NCBI RefSeq assembly: GCF_030272615.1
Contig: NC_081410.1
Span: 140,280,849 to 140,344,848 of the forward strand
Direction of reading: 5' to 3'
Length of the DNA stretch: 64,000 bases
DNA from: Cryptomeria japonica
Lineage: Eukaryota; Streptophyta; Pinopsida; Cupressales; Cupressaceae
The notes under the pieces were generated by a model. It saw only the letters and a list, made by a program, of their open reading frames with translations, searched no databases and was not told the DNA's origin. Below, one piece after another: positions 32,748 through 45,066 of this stretch (its first letter is position 1; each line of letters opens with the position of its first letter). Position numbers and translations under genes: made by a program.

Positions 32748-35737
32748 ATGGCTTCTTCATACAATGTTAATACTCCTTTGGTGGTGGAAATCAAGAGCCA
32801 CCCCCATCCTGAATTCAAGAAGCACCCCTTCAAATCTCTTTTGGATGAACCACTGGGAGTATTCTCGAGCATCTGCCATGGTGTTCTTCACACCAAAGAC
32901 ATTAGGGCATACATTCACTGCAACATCGAGGAGATAAGAGGATGTGAATTGCCCTGTGTTTTCACTGAGAACCTCATTATGAACAACTAGCTAAAACTAA
33001 AATTTGCCCACTTACAGAGGAAGGGTTTCACTCAATTCAAGCATTTTTCCACATTTGATGAGGTAGAATGGAGCAGATACATTTTGAGCCCCATTCATGG
33101 TGAATTCATCTGGTTGGAATGACCCTATAAAATCATGGAGGAAGTAATCTGAAACATCACATGTCTGCACATGATTGGAGGTCTACCCAGCCCTAGGTGC
33201 AAACTCTTCAACACAGAACTTTGCAAACTCATTGGTGCCACTTTTGATGGTCGTTTGATGAGAGTTGATGATGTGAGGGAAATTGATGTTAAGTTTTCCA
33301 CAATGATAATCAGTTACAAAGTTTACTGGTCAAACCGACTGAACTGTATCTCCAACAAAAAACATTTTGATTGGTCACCAAATGGTAAAGGAGGATGCAC
33401 ACTACAATCTTTGCGGTGTGATGTTGAAGGAGCTAATGTCAAACCTCAAAAAAATCAAACAAGATAAGAAAAACACTTTCTGGTATGGTTCCTTTGTAAT
33501 CCTTTTAGCATTGTACTTATTGGGTACTATTCCCAGCTATGGGAAGATTTAATGGGCTTTTGATCATCCAGTAGCTACCCAGATAGCCCAAATTTTGGAT
33601 AAAAAGAGTAAAGCTAATTTATGGGCATTTTTAAAAACTTTTCAAGAAGAAATGAAGAATAGGTCTAGGATTCCTAAAACTATAGTAGAAAAATATACAA
33701 ATATAATATGTTTTATGGTGAATAAGGATGAATGCATGATGGAAGCAGTCTAGCCTAGAATAGTCTGAATCATGCCTATGGGATATGAGGTGGATGAGGC
33801 CACACTAGATTCTTATGCTCAACATCTATTGCAAGCACCAGTTGATGAAAAAGAGGAGAAATTTGGTACAGCCCGAGAAAAAGGTTTGAAAGTTCATCAA
33901 GAACAGGTTGCACCGGCTATCGGGAAGAAAATGACTAAGGTTGCGGCTGAAACTCTAATAAGTGAAAGGCGTGATAGGGCAGAAATAGAACAAAAAGTCA
34001 AAATATTTGAATCCTAGAGGAAAGAAGAAATGAAACAAAAAATAAAGGAAGAAAGGGAAGCCAAGAAGGTATCTCAGGCCACTCCCAATATGGTCCCGGT
34101 ATCCACTAAGACTTCCAAGAAACTGAGAGCATCTTCAACTGAGCCTACCAGTCCTAAACCAGTTGTGTCAATAAAGAGAAAACAAAAGGAAACCCGACAA
34201 TATATGACACTCTTCTGAGGAAACAAAATCATATGAACACATCAAGGAAGTTACGAAGAAGAAAGGCATTTTGGCAAGGGTAGTGAGGGAGAAGAAGGAA
34301 GAGAAAAAGAAAGAACTAGCTAAGGAGCCTCCCTGGAAACCCAAAATTACTATTGTACATAAATGTAAGCCCAAATCTAATGAGCAAACCAAACCAAAAT
34401 CCAATAGAAGAACTGGTAAGAAGAAATTGGATGCTCAGGACTTAATTGATCAGATTATTAATGATGGTAATTTAGGCAACATTCCTACATTCTTTGATGA
34501 ATTTGATGAGAAGGATAAAAAGAAGATTGAGGAAGCTATTCTTTTATATCTTAATTCTTTTATTAGAGCATTGATTGAATTAGAGAATTTTTTTCCTAAG
34601 GAGTTGTATGATAAGCTAGAGGATAGGATATTACATGCTCAAACTTTGGCCTGGCAAATAAAAGAGACAAAACTGGTTAATCTCTGTCAAACATTAACCC
34701 CTCCAGAGATGGCAGATTTAATAAATAAAACCAAATCAACTGAATTTAATCCAAAGCACAAAATGACTAACCTAATGTTGGAAAGGTTTGAGGAGATCCA
34801 GAAGGAAACCATAGACATTTGGGTGAGAATTCTTTTAAGTTTGGGATATGAATTAAGCCCCAGTTTTGTACAGTCTCAGAATATACAGTTACCAGGGGAT
34901 AAGAAACTGACATCAATAGAGGAACATAGTGTAAATATAGATCGACCAGCTAGCACTACACCGGATATCACTGTATTGTCTAATGAGTCAAATTTTGTAG
35001 CAGATGATACCTCGATAGATAATGTACAGAATACAGAGGTTGAAATCGAAGAAAAGGGTACATATAATAAAGTTATAGAGGATGTACATGATTTGGATAT
35101 GGAACCAAGTAGCAAAGCCACCAGTGCACAAGAAAGAAAGGATTCTAAGGATACCTCTCTAGTAGACAAGGGCAAGGAAACTATGACATATCTTGCTTCC
35201 GGCTTGGCAATTGACACTTCAACCATAGCCAATGGAAGCTTGTCACAATTTTCTATCAGTTTTGACAAGCCATATCACAAGATGTCTCCGACAAAGAAAA
35301 TTTTGGCCGTAACAACACTCCAAGCTCAAGCAACCCAAGAGTTGGCTTAGGAGGAGTCAAAAGGCCAAGAATTAATTCAACATAGTTTTAAAGTTTTGAA
35401 CTTGTTGGTACCCGAGTTCCAAGCTCAAGAGAGCACAATCTCATTCGACAAATTGGAGGAGATTATTAATTTTATTCATAAGCATTATGAGTCTTTACTC
35501 AAAATTTCATTATCTGAGGCTAAAGAAAAATTTCTTGAGGCCCCAAAATAGACATTTTCACAAATGATTGAGTCTGAAAAGGGGAAACTCCAAACTTGCT
35601 TGCAATCCATTGATGCAACATTGGCGGAGGGAGGTAAAGTATACAAGACTTGTTTAGATTTTGCTAAGCTCACAACTCCTATAGACAAGCAACTGTCAGA
35701 CTATAGGAATAATTTGATTTAGATTTCTAACTCTTAC
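32748..35737 (+). pseudogene. Long ORF of unknown function in B, part 1
   Basis: Starts MASSYNVNTPLVVEIKSHPH. It runs in one frame to about 33350 (with stops at 32988 and a few later), shifts frame near 33350 and again near 34200, then is open for 359 codons (34271-35350). The N-terminal ~300 residues look globular (IGGLPSPRCKLFNTELCKLI, then RVDDVREIDVKF). The middle is lysine/glutamate-rich and probably helical (REKKEEKKKELAKE). The rest is acidic and low-complexity, then helical again. I do not recognise the family; there is no protease, integrase or RT motif. The ORF is cut by copia C and resumes at 42805. Its place is that of pol or an extra 3' ORF. It may be the structural or helper protein of a non-autonomous Sirevirus-like element. 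Confidence 0.6.
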
Positions 35738-36923
35738 TATTAGAAATTTCATGGAATTGATTATGTGTTGCATTGATGTTTTGTTATTAATGTCAACACT
35801 AGATATTTGGATGCTTTACCGGCACCCTTCTGGTCTTGGTAGGTTGAGTAGTTTCTAGTAGGTTTGGATCCAGTATGATCTAGTAGGCTCCGGTATGGTT
35901 TGGTTATGGAGTTGGCTTAATCATGATACTCATGTTCATATTCAGTAAGTTGGTTTTGGTCTAGTAATTAGATGTTATCCTGCTTTCTTGGAAGCTTGGC
36001 TTGTGGTTCTGGCAAGGGTTTCACTGACAAAGCTCTTGATGAAGATCTTTGATGATATGCATAAGTGGTGTTGGTGTAGCTTCTGGTGGAGATTTAGGAT
36101 GTTGTTGGTGATTATGTTTGAGACTTGGTGGATGGAGATCATTGCTTTAGTGTATGGACCTATATTGGGTCCCGGTTGATCTAGGTTTTGGACCAGCTTA
36201 ATGTAACGTGTGGATTGGACCTCTCAATGTGTTTTCAAGATGTCTTATGTGGTGGATATTATTTGTTTGGTCTAAGGCCAACATGTTTTGTAATTATGTA
36301 TTTGGTTTATTGTCTGGTGGCCGACCTGATTGTTTATGGTCGAGGGTTTGTATATATATGATATAAGATCTCAGTTTAGATCATCATAGGTATAAGGTCA
36401 AATATAGATACATAATGTGCGAATAATGTAATATCATTTAGGCAGAGGATTTGGTCGATCATTAGAGATCAAATTTGGTTTATGTGAGAGGATTTAGTCC
36501 TCCGATATTGAGCTTAACTGGAACTGTACTCAGGCATAGGAGATCCTATCTTTGTAGTTCAAACACTTCTTCTAGATTGTATTCTAGATTTCTATGTAGT
36601 CAATGACACTCCTTTTGTGATGAGTAGTGCGCTCTAGGCTGTTGGCTTTCCTGCAAGTGCAGGGCCCTCAATTGTAATTCACATACTTACTGCAAAAGTA
36701 TTATCTGATTGTGTGTAGGCTTCCCACTATGGTTTTTCCCTTTACTGGTTTTCCACATATAAATCTTGGTGTCATGTGGATGGTATTTATTTGGTTTAAG
36801 AATTCCGGTATTAATTTTTTGGGTTCTAGTATTAAAGTTTTAATTGCTAAATGTCTTGGTAATCTATGACAACTGATTCACCCCCCCTCTCAGTTGTCTT
36901 CTGGTTATTTGAATTATCTAACA
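35738..36923 (+). repeat. 5' LTR of copia C (1186 bp)
   Basis: Direct repeat of 41622-42804. Its start has decayed from TGTTGGCAATTT to TATTAGAAATTT. It ends TCTAACA two bases before the primer site. It contains a TATATATA run (near 36350) and the common copia block before CTCTCAGTTGTC. The 63-codon ORF inside is chance. Confidence 0.92.
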
Positions 36924-36925
36924 AT

Positions 36926-36937
36926 TAGTATCAGAGC
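36926..36937 (+). other. Primer binding site of copia C
   Basis: TAGTATCAGAGC, one change from the methionine-tRNA complement TGGTATCAGAGC, and followed by ATTGG. Confidence 0.9.
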
Positions 36938-36981
36938 ATTGGTCCTCTCTGTAGAAAGCTTAACCGCTTGAGGAAGATCCT

Positions 36982-37947
36982 ATGGCGACTAACAGTTCAA
37001 GTTCATCTAGTTCATCTGGAGCTATCTTTTAGAGGGATATCCCTAGGCTTCTTGGAACAAACTACACAATATGGAAGATTCAGATGGAGACTCATCTGAG
37101 ATGTCCTGGCAAGGAGATTTGGGAGATCACATAGAACAGTGTTACACCTCATAATATGACATCTAGAAATCCTCCTTCAGCAAACCTGGATAAGGAGCTT
37201 GAGAATGATTGTAGAGAAATAGAAGCCCTCTTGTGTGCACTTTTTGATCAACAAATAATGGGATTGATTGACAAATCATCTGGAAAGGCTACATGAGATA
37301 AGTTTGAGACTCTTAATGAAGGTGACCCTACAGTGAAGATTTCTAAACTTGATGGTTACCAGGTGAGATATCAAAACCCAAAGATGGAAGAAGATGAAAG
37401 GATTACTGCGTTCATGTAAAGGGTAAATGAGATTGTTATGGGAATTCAATGTTGTGGTGGAACTCTGAGCAAAGATGAAATTGTTTCTAAAGTTTTGAGA
37501 GACCTACCACCAGCTTACAAGATGAAGGCTACTGCTATTAATGAGTTGAGAACAATGGCGAATACATTTGTCAACAAAGATACCTTGGTTGGGAAATTAT
37601 TTACTTTTGAGCTTGAAGAATTTGGACCTTCTGGAGCTGTGAAGACTTAACCTTCTTTTCATGCATCTACATCAGCAACCAGTAAGCAAGATTGGAAAGC
37701 TTTGTATGCAAAGGAATTGGATGATATGAAGAGAGAAGATGATGAGTTTGAGAAAATTGAAGCACTATTTGCTAGAAGAGTACCTATAGGACCGGTAGGA
37801 AGTAAGTATGAAGGAAAAGCACCAATTAAATGTTTTGCATGTAGTAAGATTGGTCATTTTGCATCTACATGTCCTGAAAGGAATTCAAGATTTGAAGAAA
37901 TAGTTAGAAGATATTTTAAGCCTAACCCTGGATATCAGAAAAAGTAA
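36982..37947 (+). pseudogene. Copia C gag
   Basis: The ATG at 36982 opens MATNSSSSSSSSG, then LLGTNYTIWKIQMETHLRC, the usual copia gag opening. IVMGIQCCGGTLSKDEIVSK follows, then LPPAYKMKATAINELRTM and the zinc knuckle CFACSKIGHFASTC (near 37830). In-frame stops interrupt it in at least five places, mostly TAG or TAA where glutamine or tryptophan codons are expected. Confidence 0.93.
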
Positions 37948-38094
37948 AAGTATAGGAAAAACAGAGACAAATCGTGCTACATAGCAGATGAGGAAGGCAT
38001 TACTGATTCTGATGATGAACGAATAGAAGACTTTGGTAGTGGTTCCGACAATGGGAAGGAATGGGTGTTTTTGGCTATCAAGTAAGATGTTCCG

Positions 38095-39474
38095 ACACTA
38101 GAAGAGAATGTAGCTGAAGAGAAGGCACTTGCTACTAAAATTGAAGATAAGGATGAATGGGTAATTGATAGTGGTTGTTCACATCATATGACTAGAGATA
38201 AAGGGAAGTTTATATCTTTGTAAGAATTTGATGGCGGTCTGGTTAGATTTGGAGATGACAAAGCATGTATGATTAAAGGAAAAGGAACTATATCATTGGA
38301 TGGTAAGAACAATACTGACAAAGTTTATTATGTTGAAGGTTTAAGGCATAATATTTTGAGTGTAGAACAATTGGTGGATAAGAGATTTCAATTGTAGTTC
38401 AAGGATGGAAAATGCAAAATCATTAACAGATCTGGTTTGGAGATTGCAACCGGTACATAGACAAAAGGTAATATATTTCATTTAAATTCCAGTGAGAAGA
38501 CATGTTTGATTGTACAAATTGATGAGAGTTGGATATGGAATAAAAGGATGTGTCATGTGAATTTTGATTGCATTATGAAGTTCAGTTCAACTAAGGCAGT
38601 TAGAGATATACCTAAAATTGTGAAGCCCCATAATCCAGTATGTAAAGAATGTCAAATGGGGAAACATGTCAGAACCTCTTTTAGGAGTATACAAGATAAA
38701 TCTAATGATGTTCTTGATCTTGTTCATACTGATTTATGTGGCTCTTCTAGAGTTAAAATTTTTCAAGGTGATAGATATTTAATGTTAATCATTGATGATT
38801 ATTCTAGAATGATGTGGGTTACTTTTCTAAGGGAAAAATATGAAGCATTTGAGAAGTTTAAAATATTTAAGGCTAAAGTGGAAACTGAGACAGGTTTCAA
38901 GATTAAATGATTGAGGTCAGATCATGGTGGAGAATTCACATCCGGTGAGTTTAATAACTTTTGTGAGAAGCATGGTATAAGAAGACAATTTTTTGCTCCC
39001 CGGACACCTCTGTAGAATGGAGTTGTGGAAAGAAAGAACAAAACTATATTGGATGTTGCTAGAACAATGATGATAGAAGCTATCCTAACTCATATCTACT
39101 AGAGAGAAGCAGTGAGCACAACAGCTTATAGATTCAACATAGTACATATCAAAGGAGAAACTGGTAAGACACCTTATGAATTATGGTTTGACAATACACC
39201 TACAGTTAAGTATTTTAGAATCTTTGGTAGTAAATGTTATATCAGGAGAGATGATATCATTGGAAAATTTGATCCTAGATGTGATGAAGACATATTTCTT
39301 GGTCATTCTAATGAAAGAAAGGCACATAGATGTTATAACAAGAGATTGCAGAGAATTGTGGAAAGTGCTAATGTCAAAGTGGATGAGCTGAATAGAGGTC
39401 AAATCAGAGTTTATGAAAAAAAACTGGTGGTGGAAATGATTATATCTGAACTGGTAGCACCTTTACTAGAATAG
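38095..39474 (+). pseudogene. Copia C protease and integrase
   Basis: The protease site DEWVIDSGCSHHM is intact (about 38155-38200). Then LRHNILSVEQL, CKECQMGKHVRTSF (zinc ligands) and the integrase core LVHTDLCGSSRVK, IIDDYSRMMW, then LRSDHGGEF after a stop, and a TPQQNG motif in which the first glutamine is now a TAG. The C-terminal part has YELWFDNTPTVKYFRIFGSK. Same frame as gag, stops near 38221, 38395, 38458, 38908, 39013 and 39100. Confidence 0.93.
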
Positions 39475-41207
39475 AGTGTTGAACCAATTACTCTAGTAGT
39501 ATCACAAAATTCTATAGTAACTTGAGAATCGGGAAGAGGAACAGAGAGTTAGAAGACTCCTAGGTATGTGAGATTGAAGCATTCAGAAGATCAAATCATT
39601 GTGGATAAGAACAATGGAGTAATGACAAGAAGAAGACTAACAAGTAATGAGGTATTTTTAATTTCTTAAGTTGAACCAATATCAATAATTGAGGCATGTA
39701 AAGATGAATATTGGTTGAAAGCTATGGAAGAAGAATTAGATCAGATTGAGAAAAAAAACACATGGACTTTCGTTCCTCAACCTAAAAATAAGAATGTTAT
39801 TGAAACTAAATGGGTTTTTAGGAATAAATTGAATGAGGATGGTCAAGTTGTAAGGAATAAAGCTAGATTGGTTTATAAAAGATATTCTCAGAAGGAAGGA
39901 ATTGATTATGGAGAAAATTTTGCACCTGTAGCTAGGATTGAAGCTGTAAGATTATTTCTTGCCTATGCTACCCACAAAAACTACAAGGTTTATCAGATGG
40001 ATGTTAAGTGTGAATTTTTGAATGGGGATCTTGATGAGGAAGTTTATATTAAGTAACTTGATGGTTTTTCACTATCAGATGATAGAAATATGGTTTGCAA
40101 GTTAAGAAGAGCTTTATATGGATTGAAACAAGCACCTAGAGCTTGGTATGAAAGGTTGGATAAATATTTTTTGAAGCTTAGTTTTACTAAGGGTAATGCT
40201 GACAATAATTTATATTATAAATTCATTGATGATGATATACTGATTATTGAGGTCTTTGTTGATGACATTATTTTTGGAGGTGAAGATAAGTTATGCATGG
40301 AATTTTCTAAAATATGGAGAACGACTTTGAAATGTCTACGATTGGAGAAATTAAATTTTTCTTAGGTTTGCAGATTACTCATACCGATAAAGGTATTTTC
40401 ATCTGTCAAACTAAGTATGCTAGGGAATTGTTGAAGAAATTTGGTATGGGAGATTCTAAACTGGTAAGTACTCCTATGTTTACAAGGGAGAAACTGACAA
40501 GGAAAGATGTTTCTGCACTGGTAAATCCTACAAGATACAAATCTATGATTGGAGGTCTGCTTTATTTAACTTGGACTAGACCTGACATAATGAATGATGT
40601 TTATATTGTATCAAGATTTTAGAGTGATCCTAGAGAAAATCATGAGAGTCTGGTGAAAAGGATTTTTAGATACTTGCAAGGTACAATTGAATATGGTTTA
40701 TGGTACCCTAAGGATGATGACTTTACATTATGTGCATATACAGATGTAGATTGAGCTGGAGATGTTGATGATCGAAAGAGCACATCCAATGGAGCTTTCT
40801 TTCTTGAAAAGAAACTTGTTTCATGGATAAACAAGAAGTAATCATGTACTTCTTTATCTACTACTGAAGCTGAGTATGTTGCTGCTACTACTAACTGTAC
40901 ACAAGTTCTATGGATGAAGCAAATGTTGAAGGATATAAAGGTGGATTGTAATGAACCGGTAGTTATTCACTGTGATAACTCTGTTGCTATTGATATATCA
41001 AAGAATCCATTATTTCATTCTAAGACAAAGCACATATCTATCAAGTACAACTTTTTGAAGGAAAATGTGGAAGCAAATGAAGTTAGATTGGTTTATGTGA
41101 ACACTAAAGAGAAGATTGGAGATATCTTCACTAAACCTTTTCCTAAGGAATCATTTGAGTACTTCAGAGACAGATTGGGAGTTTTTTCCCCTTTGGTAGA
41201 GACTTGA
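39475..41207 (+). pseudogene. Copia C reverse transcriptase and RNase H
   Basis: The linker to 39700 is followed by [19 protein letters not shown]-type start, [46 protein letters not shown] and the catalytic FVDDIIFGG (near 40255). A frameshift lies at about 40300. Then IGEIKFFLGLQITHTDKG and the RNase H with GAFFLEKKLVSW, ATTNCTQVLWMKQML, HCDNSVAIDISKNPLFHSKT and the natural end near 41207. Stops occur around 40053, 40621 and 40753. Confidence 0.93.
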
Positions 41208-41621
41208 TTGATGCGGTTTGGCATCAATCCAGTATGCAGTATCAGAGATATTTTCATTTTGACACTTATGTGGGGATGCTACTGCTCAGGGGGAGTAGTT
41301 AGCTTTGTGATTCAATGGTTTATGTTTTTGCTTTGATATTTATGTCAAATTTTGGGCATTGATCTCAAAGGGGGAGAGATATTGATGTGAAAAAGAAAAA
41401 CTTAAGGAGTTGTATACATTAGGGAGAGATATATGTATAATTCAAAGCTTCATAGAGATATCATTCACAGGGGGAGTTTGGTATTTGTTTCAGAACTTCA
41501 TTACTACATCTGTATGTGGGAGAATGTTGGTTGTCTTCCATTGGGGGAGACTTGTTTGACATTTCTTGGTACTTAGATGTTTTTCACATCTAGTGTTGCC
41601 ATCAATGCCAAAGGGGGAAAT
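41208..41621 (+). other. Multiple polypurine boxes and PPT of copia C
   Basis: Non-coding 3' spacer. GGGGGAG-like boxes lie near 41287, 41367, 41469, 41543 and finally AAAGGGGGAAAT at 41610-41621 directly before the LTR TGTTGGC. Only the last is positioned to prime plus-strand synthesis. Arrays of such boxes are characteristic of Sireviruses. Confidence 0.8.
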
Positions 41622-42804
41622 TGTTGGCAATTTGGTGGAACTGGTTGTGTTGTATTGATGTCAATACTAGCTATTTGGATTCTTTACTGGCACCCTTCTG
41701 GTCCCAGATTGCTGAGTAGTTTCTAGTTGGTTTGGATTCGGCATGATCGGGTAGGCTCCAATATGGTTTGGTTATGGAATTGGCTTAATCACGATGCTCA
41801 TGTTTATATTCAATAAGTTGGTTTTGGTCTGGTAATCTGATGCTATCTTGCTTGCTTGGAAGCTTGGCTTGTGGTTTTGGCAAGGGTTTCACCGGTAAAG
41901 ATTTTGATGAAGATCTTTAATGATATGCATAACTGGTGTTGGTGATCATGTTCAAGACTTGGCAGATGGAGATCATTACTTTAGCGTGTGGACCTATATT
42001 GGGTCCCAGTTGATCTAGGTTATGGGCCAACTTAATGTAATGTATGGATTGGAACTCTTGATGTGTTTCTGGGATGTCTTATGTGTTGGATATTATTTGT
42101 TTGGTCTAAGGCCGACATGTTTTGTAATTATGTATTTGGTTTACTGTCTGGTGGCTGACTTGATTGTTTATGGTCGAGGGTTTGTATATATATGATGTAA
42201 GATCTCATTGTAGATCATCATAGGTATAAGGTCAGATATGGATATGAAATGGGTGAATAATGTAATATCATTCAGGCAGAGGATTTAGTCGATCATTGGA
42301 GATCAAATTGGGTTTATGTAAGAGGATTTAGTCCTCTGGTATTGAGCTTAACCAGAAGTGTACTCAGGCATAGGAGATGTTATCTTTGTAGTTCAAACAC
42401 TTCTTCTAGATTCTAGTTTGGATTTCTATGTAGTCAGTGAGACTCCTTTTGTGATGAGCAGTGCACTCTAGGCTATTGACCTTCCTACATGTGTAGGGCC
42501 CTCAATTGTTATTCACATACTTACTACATAAGTATTATCTGATTGTGGGTAGGCTTCCCACCATGGTTTTTCCCTTTACCAATTTTTCCACATATAAATC
42601 TTGGTGTCATGTAGATGGTATTTATTCTGTGATTATTATTTATGCTTAATTGATTTAACTCCTATTCTGGTATTTGGTTTAAGCATTCCGATATTAATGT
42701 TTTGGGTTTTGGTATTAAAGTTTTAATTGATAAATGTTATGGTAATCTGTGACAACTGATCCCCCCCCTCTCAGTTGTCTTCCAGTTATTTAAACTGTCT
42801 AACA
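41622..42804 (+). repeat. 3' LTR of copia C (1183 bp)
   Basis: TGTTGGCAATTTGGTGG to TGTCTAACA; direct repeat of 35738-36923. It keeps the intact LTR start that the 5' copy has lost. Confidence 0.93.
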
Positions 42805-43141
42805 CTCACAACCTAACAGTTAACCTAACCAATTCTTTAGATGGTCCAATTTTGGTAGTCATGGATCAAATTTTGAAATTAGAGAAGGAAAGGGACAATA
42901 TAATAAAGCAAGCAAATGAGCTCTGAAATCTCATTGGTCCCTGGTTGGATACTTTGTTATTTCATAAGATAGAATATATTTCTAATATGCAGATGGAGGA
43001 TCCCACTATATCAGAAGCAATTGAATATTATGACAGACTCTTGAATGGATTTACCTCCATTCTTGACTCTCTTAAGGAAGGTTGGGATACTTACTTTTCA
43101 TTTTTGAAGTCTATGTATGTAGACATTTTGAAACTTGTATA
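42805..43141 (+). pseudogene. Long ORF of unknown function in B, part 2 (C-terminus)
   Basis: Resumes the B ORF after copia C, with VMDQILKLEKERDNIIKQAN, then IEYISNMQMEDPTISEAIEY and DSLKEGWDTYFSFLKSMYVD before the stop at 43141. Mostly helical in appearance, with one internal TGA near 42923. With part 1 the whole ORF is about 1,100 codons and ends ~220 bp before the polypurine tract. Confidence 0.55.
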
Positions 43142-43368
43142 GAACCAACATGTGTTTATAGATGTATAGAATTCTTCATGGGCACCTTGCTTTGCCATTG
43201 ATGTTAAAGGGGGAGGAATAAAGTGAAAAATGTATATATTGCTCAGGGGGAGTATCATATGTATATAGAAGATTCATGTTTAGGTTAGGATGTGTAGATT
43301 CAGAGGCAAATTTAGTAACAACATTAATTTTTCACATGAGTGTTGCCATCAATGCCAAAGGGGGAGAT
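43142..43368 (+). other. 3' spacer and polypurine tract of B
   Basis: GGGGGAG boxes near 43208 and 43239, and the final AAAGGGGGAGAT at 43357-43368 abutting the LTR start TGTCGGC. Same array style as copia A and C. Confidence 0.85.
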
Positions 43369-44355
43369 TGTCGGCAATTGACACTCATCTGGTAAGGGTT
43401 AATGGCATTTGGGGTTGTCATTGATGACAACTCATCTCTAGGTGTAAGTATTATGTATTGGGATTCATTGATTTATCACTTTTCTTTGTTTAGGTTAACT
43501 AACATTCACTGCACTCAACCGGTATTCACTTGGCTTCACAACCAGTTAAGTCTTAATCCCGATAATATGTATTTTGAACTTGGTTATGGATAGGACCCGA
43601 CTAAGAGATCTTGTGGCCCCAATAATTTATTTCAAGGAATTTATGGTAACGTGTGAAGGCCAACATGGTCATTGGGATTATGTTTGAAATACCTTGTGAT
43701 CTGGCATCCAACAGGATTATATTTTTCATTGAAGCTAACATGGTGAAAAGATAGAAGGGTATTTAAGGAGATCCTTCCAGTGATGGATTAAAAATGTTAT
43801 GGTATGTGATTTTGGTTGTGAATCTTTTAGAGATTGGTGATATGCTCTTTGGTTAACGAAAGGAAGCACTTGTGTACAATTTCACGTGCATAGTGTAAAC
43901 TGGTAGCAGAACAAAGCATCACCAAAATTGGTACACAATGAGGGTTAACATAGCTTAAACCAAAACTTATCTAGCATGGTTAGATGCATATTACGAGTTC
44001 ATTTTTGTTTGTAATCATCTTGTAGTATGTGTAAGTCAATGAGACTTCTATTTGAGCAGTGAGCTATAGGCAGTTGGCCTGGTTGCATGTGAAATCCCCT
44101 CAATATAATATTTGTATACCTTGATCAAGTATATAGATATTGTGGGTATCGGCCCCACCGTGGTTTTTCCCTTTGCAAGGTTTTCCATGTATAAATATTG
44201 GTGTTATAGTGTTGCTTCTTTATGTCTTATTTGGTATATGCACTTTAATTTTATTTACTGTTAACCGATTTATAAGCAATAAGTTCAAATCTAACATTAC
44301 TGGTAGAACACTGATTCACCCCCCCCCCCCCTCTCAGTGTTCTTGGATTCCAACA
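43369..44355 (+). repeat. 3' LTR of B (987 bp)
   Basis: TGTCGGCAATTGACACTC to GGATTCCAACA. It is uninterrupted and serves as the reference for the split 5' LTR. It has the common block TTTTTCCC followed by TTTTCCATGTATAAATATTG, and the pyrimidine tract before CTCTCAGTG. The following CAATG (44356-44360) is the right target copy. Confidence 0.92.
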
Positions 44356-44360
44356 CAATG

Positions 44361-44413
44361 TGCTTCCTATCAAGGGATTCCATCTGTTAGATGTTCCATG
44401 AGATGCACTTCAT
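44361..44413 (-). pseudogene. Start of LINE ORF2 (endonuclease N-terminus)
   Basis: On the minus strand an ATG at 44413 opens MKCISWNI, then a stop, then QMESLDRKH. This is the I-S-W-N-I-R-G-type start of APE endonucleases in plant L1 elements. The next codons lie at 14883, on the far side of element B: RRFFSQHKDLDFFMLQEVKA. The fit confirms that B inserted in this ORF. Confidence 0.85.
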
Positions 44414-44427
44414 TAGAAGCCAATATC

Positions 44428-45066
44428 TTATTTAGACTCCTTGGTAGTTTTGAAACTGCTAAAGCGTTTGGGTATACTAGATTTCCGGTCTGATATCTTA
44501 TGCACAAGAGAGATCTTGTTCTTGGAACCTCTAGGCCTACCTCTCTTGCATCTAGGATGCTTATTATATTTATTATCATCCTCAGTCTCAGCTTCCCCTC
44601 CATCTGAAGCCTCCTCATCCAATGATTCACCATCTCGATCTCCATCTCCACTAGTGATCGAGAAATTGGAGGTTAACTCAACCTCTACTTTAGATTCATG
44701 GATGTCCATCGAGGTGTCATCCTTAGGGGGATTGGCATCAGAGATTCCAAGACTAGAGAGCATGGGAAGATTGTTAGGGTTGGCTTTGCCAATCACTGGG
44801 TCAACAAAGATGACCTCAAAGAAGGCACTGTTGGAATCAACAACATTGTTAGTCTTAGAGGGGGTATGAATCATGAGATCAATGGGTTGGGAGGGGGGGT
44901 ATCTCCCTTCCCCATGGGAATCCAAGGATTCAATACAAGCAGTCAAATCCTCATCCAACACTGGATTATCTACAAGTATGTGAAATTGGTTGGAATCCAA
45001 ATTCAAAGCAGGATTATCAGGGGGAAGGGGCAGAAATCTCCACCCTTCCCAGCTCATTGGTGTCAC
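44428..45066 (-). pseudogene. LINE ORF1, C-terminal acidic tail
   Basis: A 212-codon open stretch: proline-rich and acidic, then SITSGDGDRDGESLDEEASD and the basic CKRGRPRGSKNKISLVHK near the end. It lies between the zinc-knuckle part of ORF1 and ORF2, where plant L1 ORF1 proteins carry such an acidic-then-basic tail. The plus-strand ORFs at 44441-45081 mirror it and are not genes. Confidence 0.65.

Larger units (their letters stand above)
35738..42804 (+). mobile_element. Ty1/copia element C, full-length, inserted in B
   Basis: LTRs at 35738-36923 and 41622-42804, primer site, gag, protease, integrase, RT, RNase H and polypurine tract, all plus strand. The flanking 5-mers CTTAC (35733-35737) and CTCAC (42805-42809) differ by one base, as expected for an aged target duplication. 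The B ORF continues on both sides. The coding region is one frame with about 20 stops and one frameshift near 40300, so the element is dead. Confidence 0.95.
14884..44355 (+). mobile_element. LTR retrotransposon B, non-autonomous, carrying most of the nest
   Basis: A copia-type element with 5' LTR in two pieces (14884-15200 and 30722-31374), a gag-like ORF, a long ORF of unknown function (32748-35737 and 42805-43141), a polypurine tract and a 3' LTR (43369-44355). It has no protease, integrase, RT or RNase H. Without its inserts (G and C) it would be about 6.9 kb. Flanking 5-mers are GAATG (14879-14883) and CAATG (44356-44360), a target duplication with one change. The LINE reading resumes exactly across it. 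B must have relied on enzymes from another element. Confidence 0.85.
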
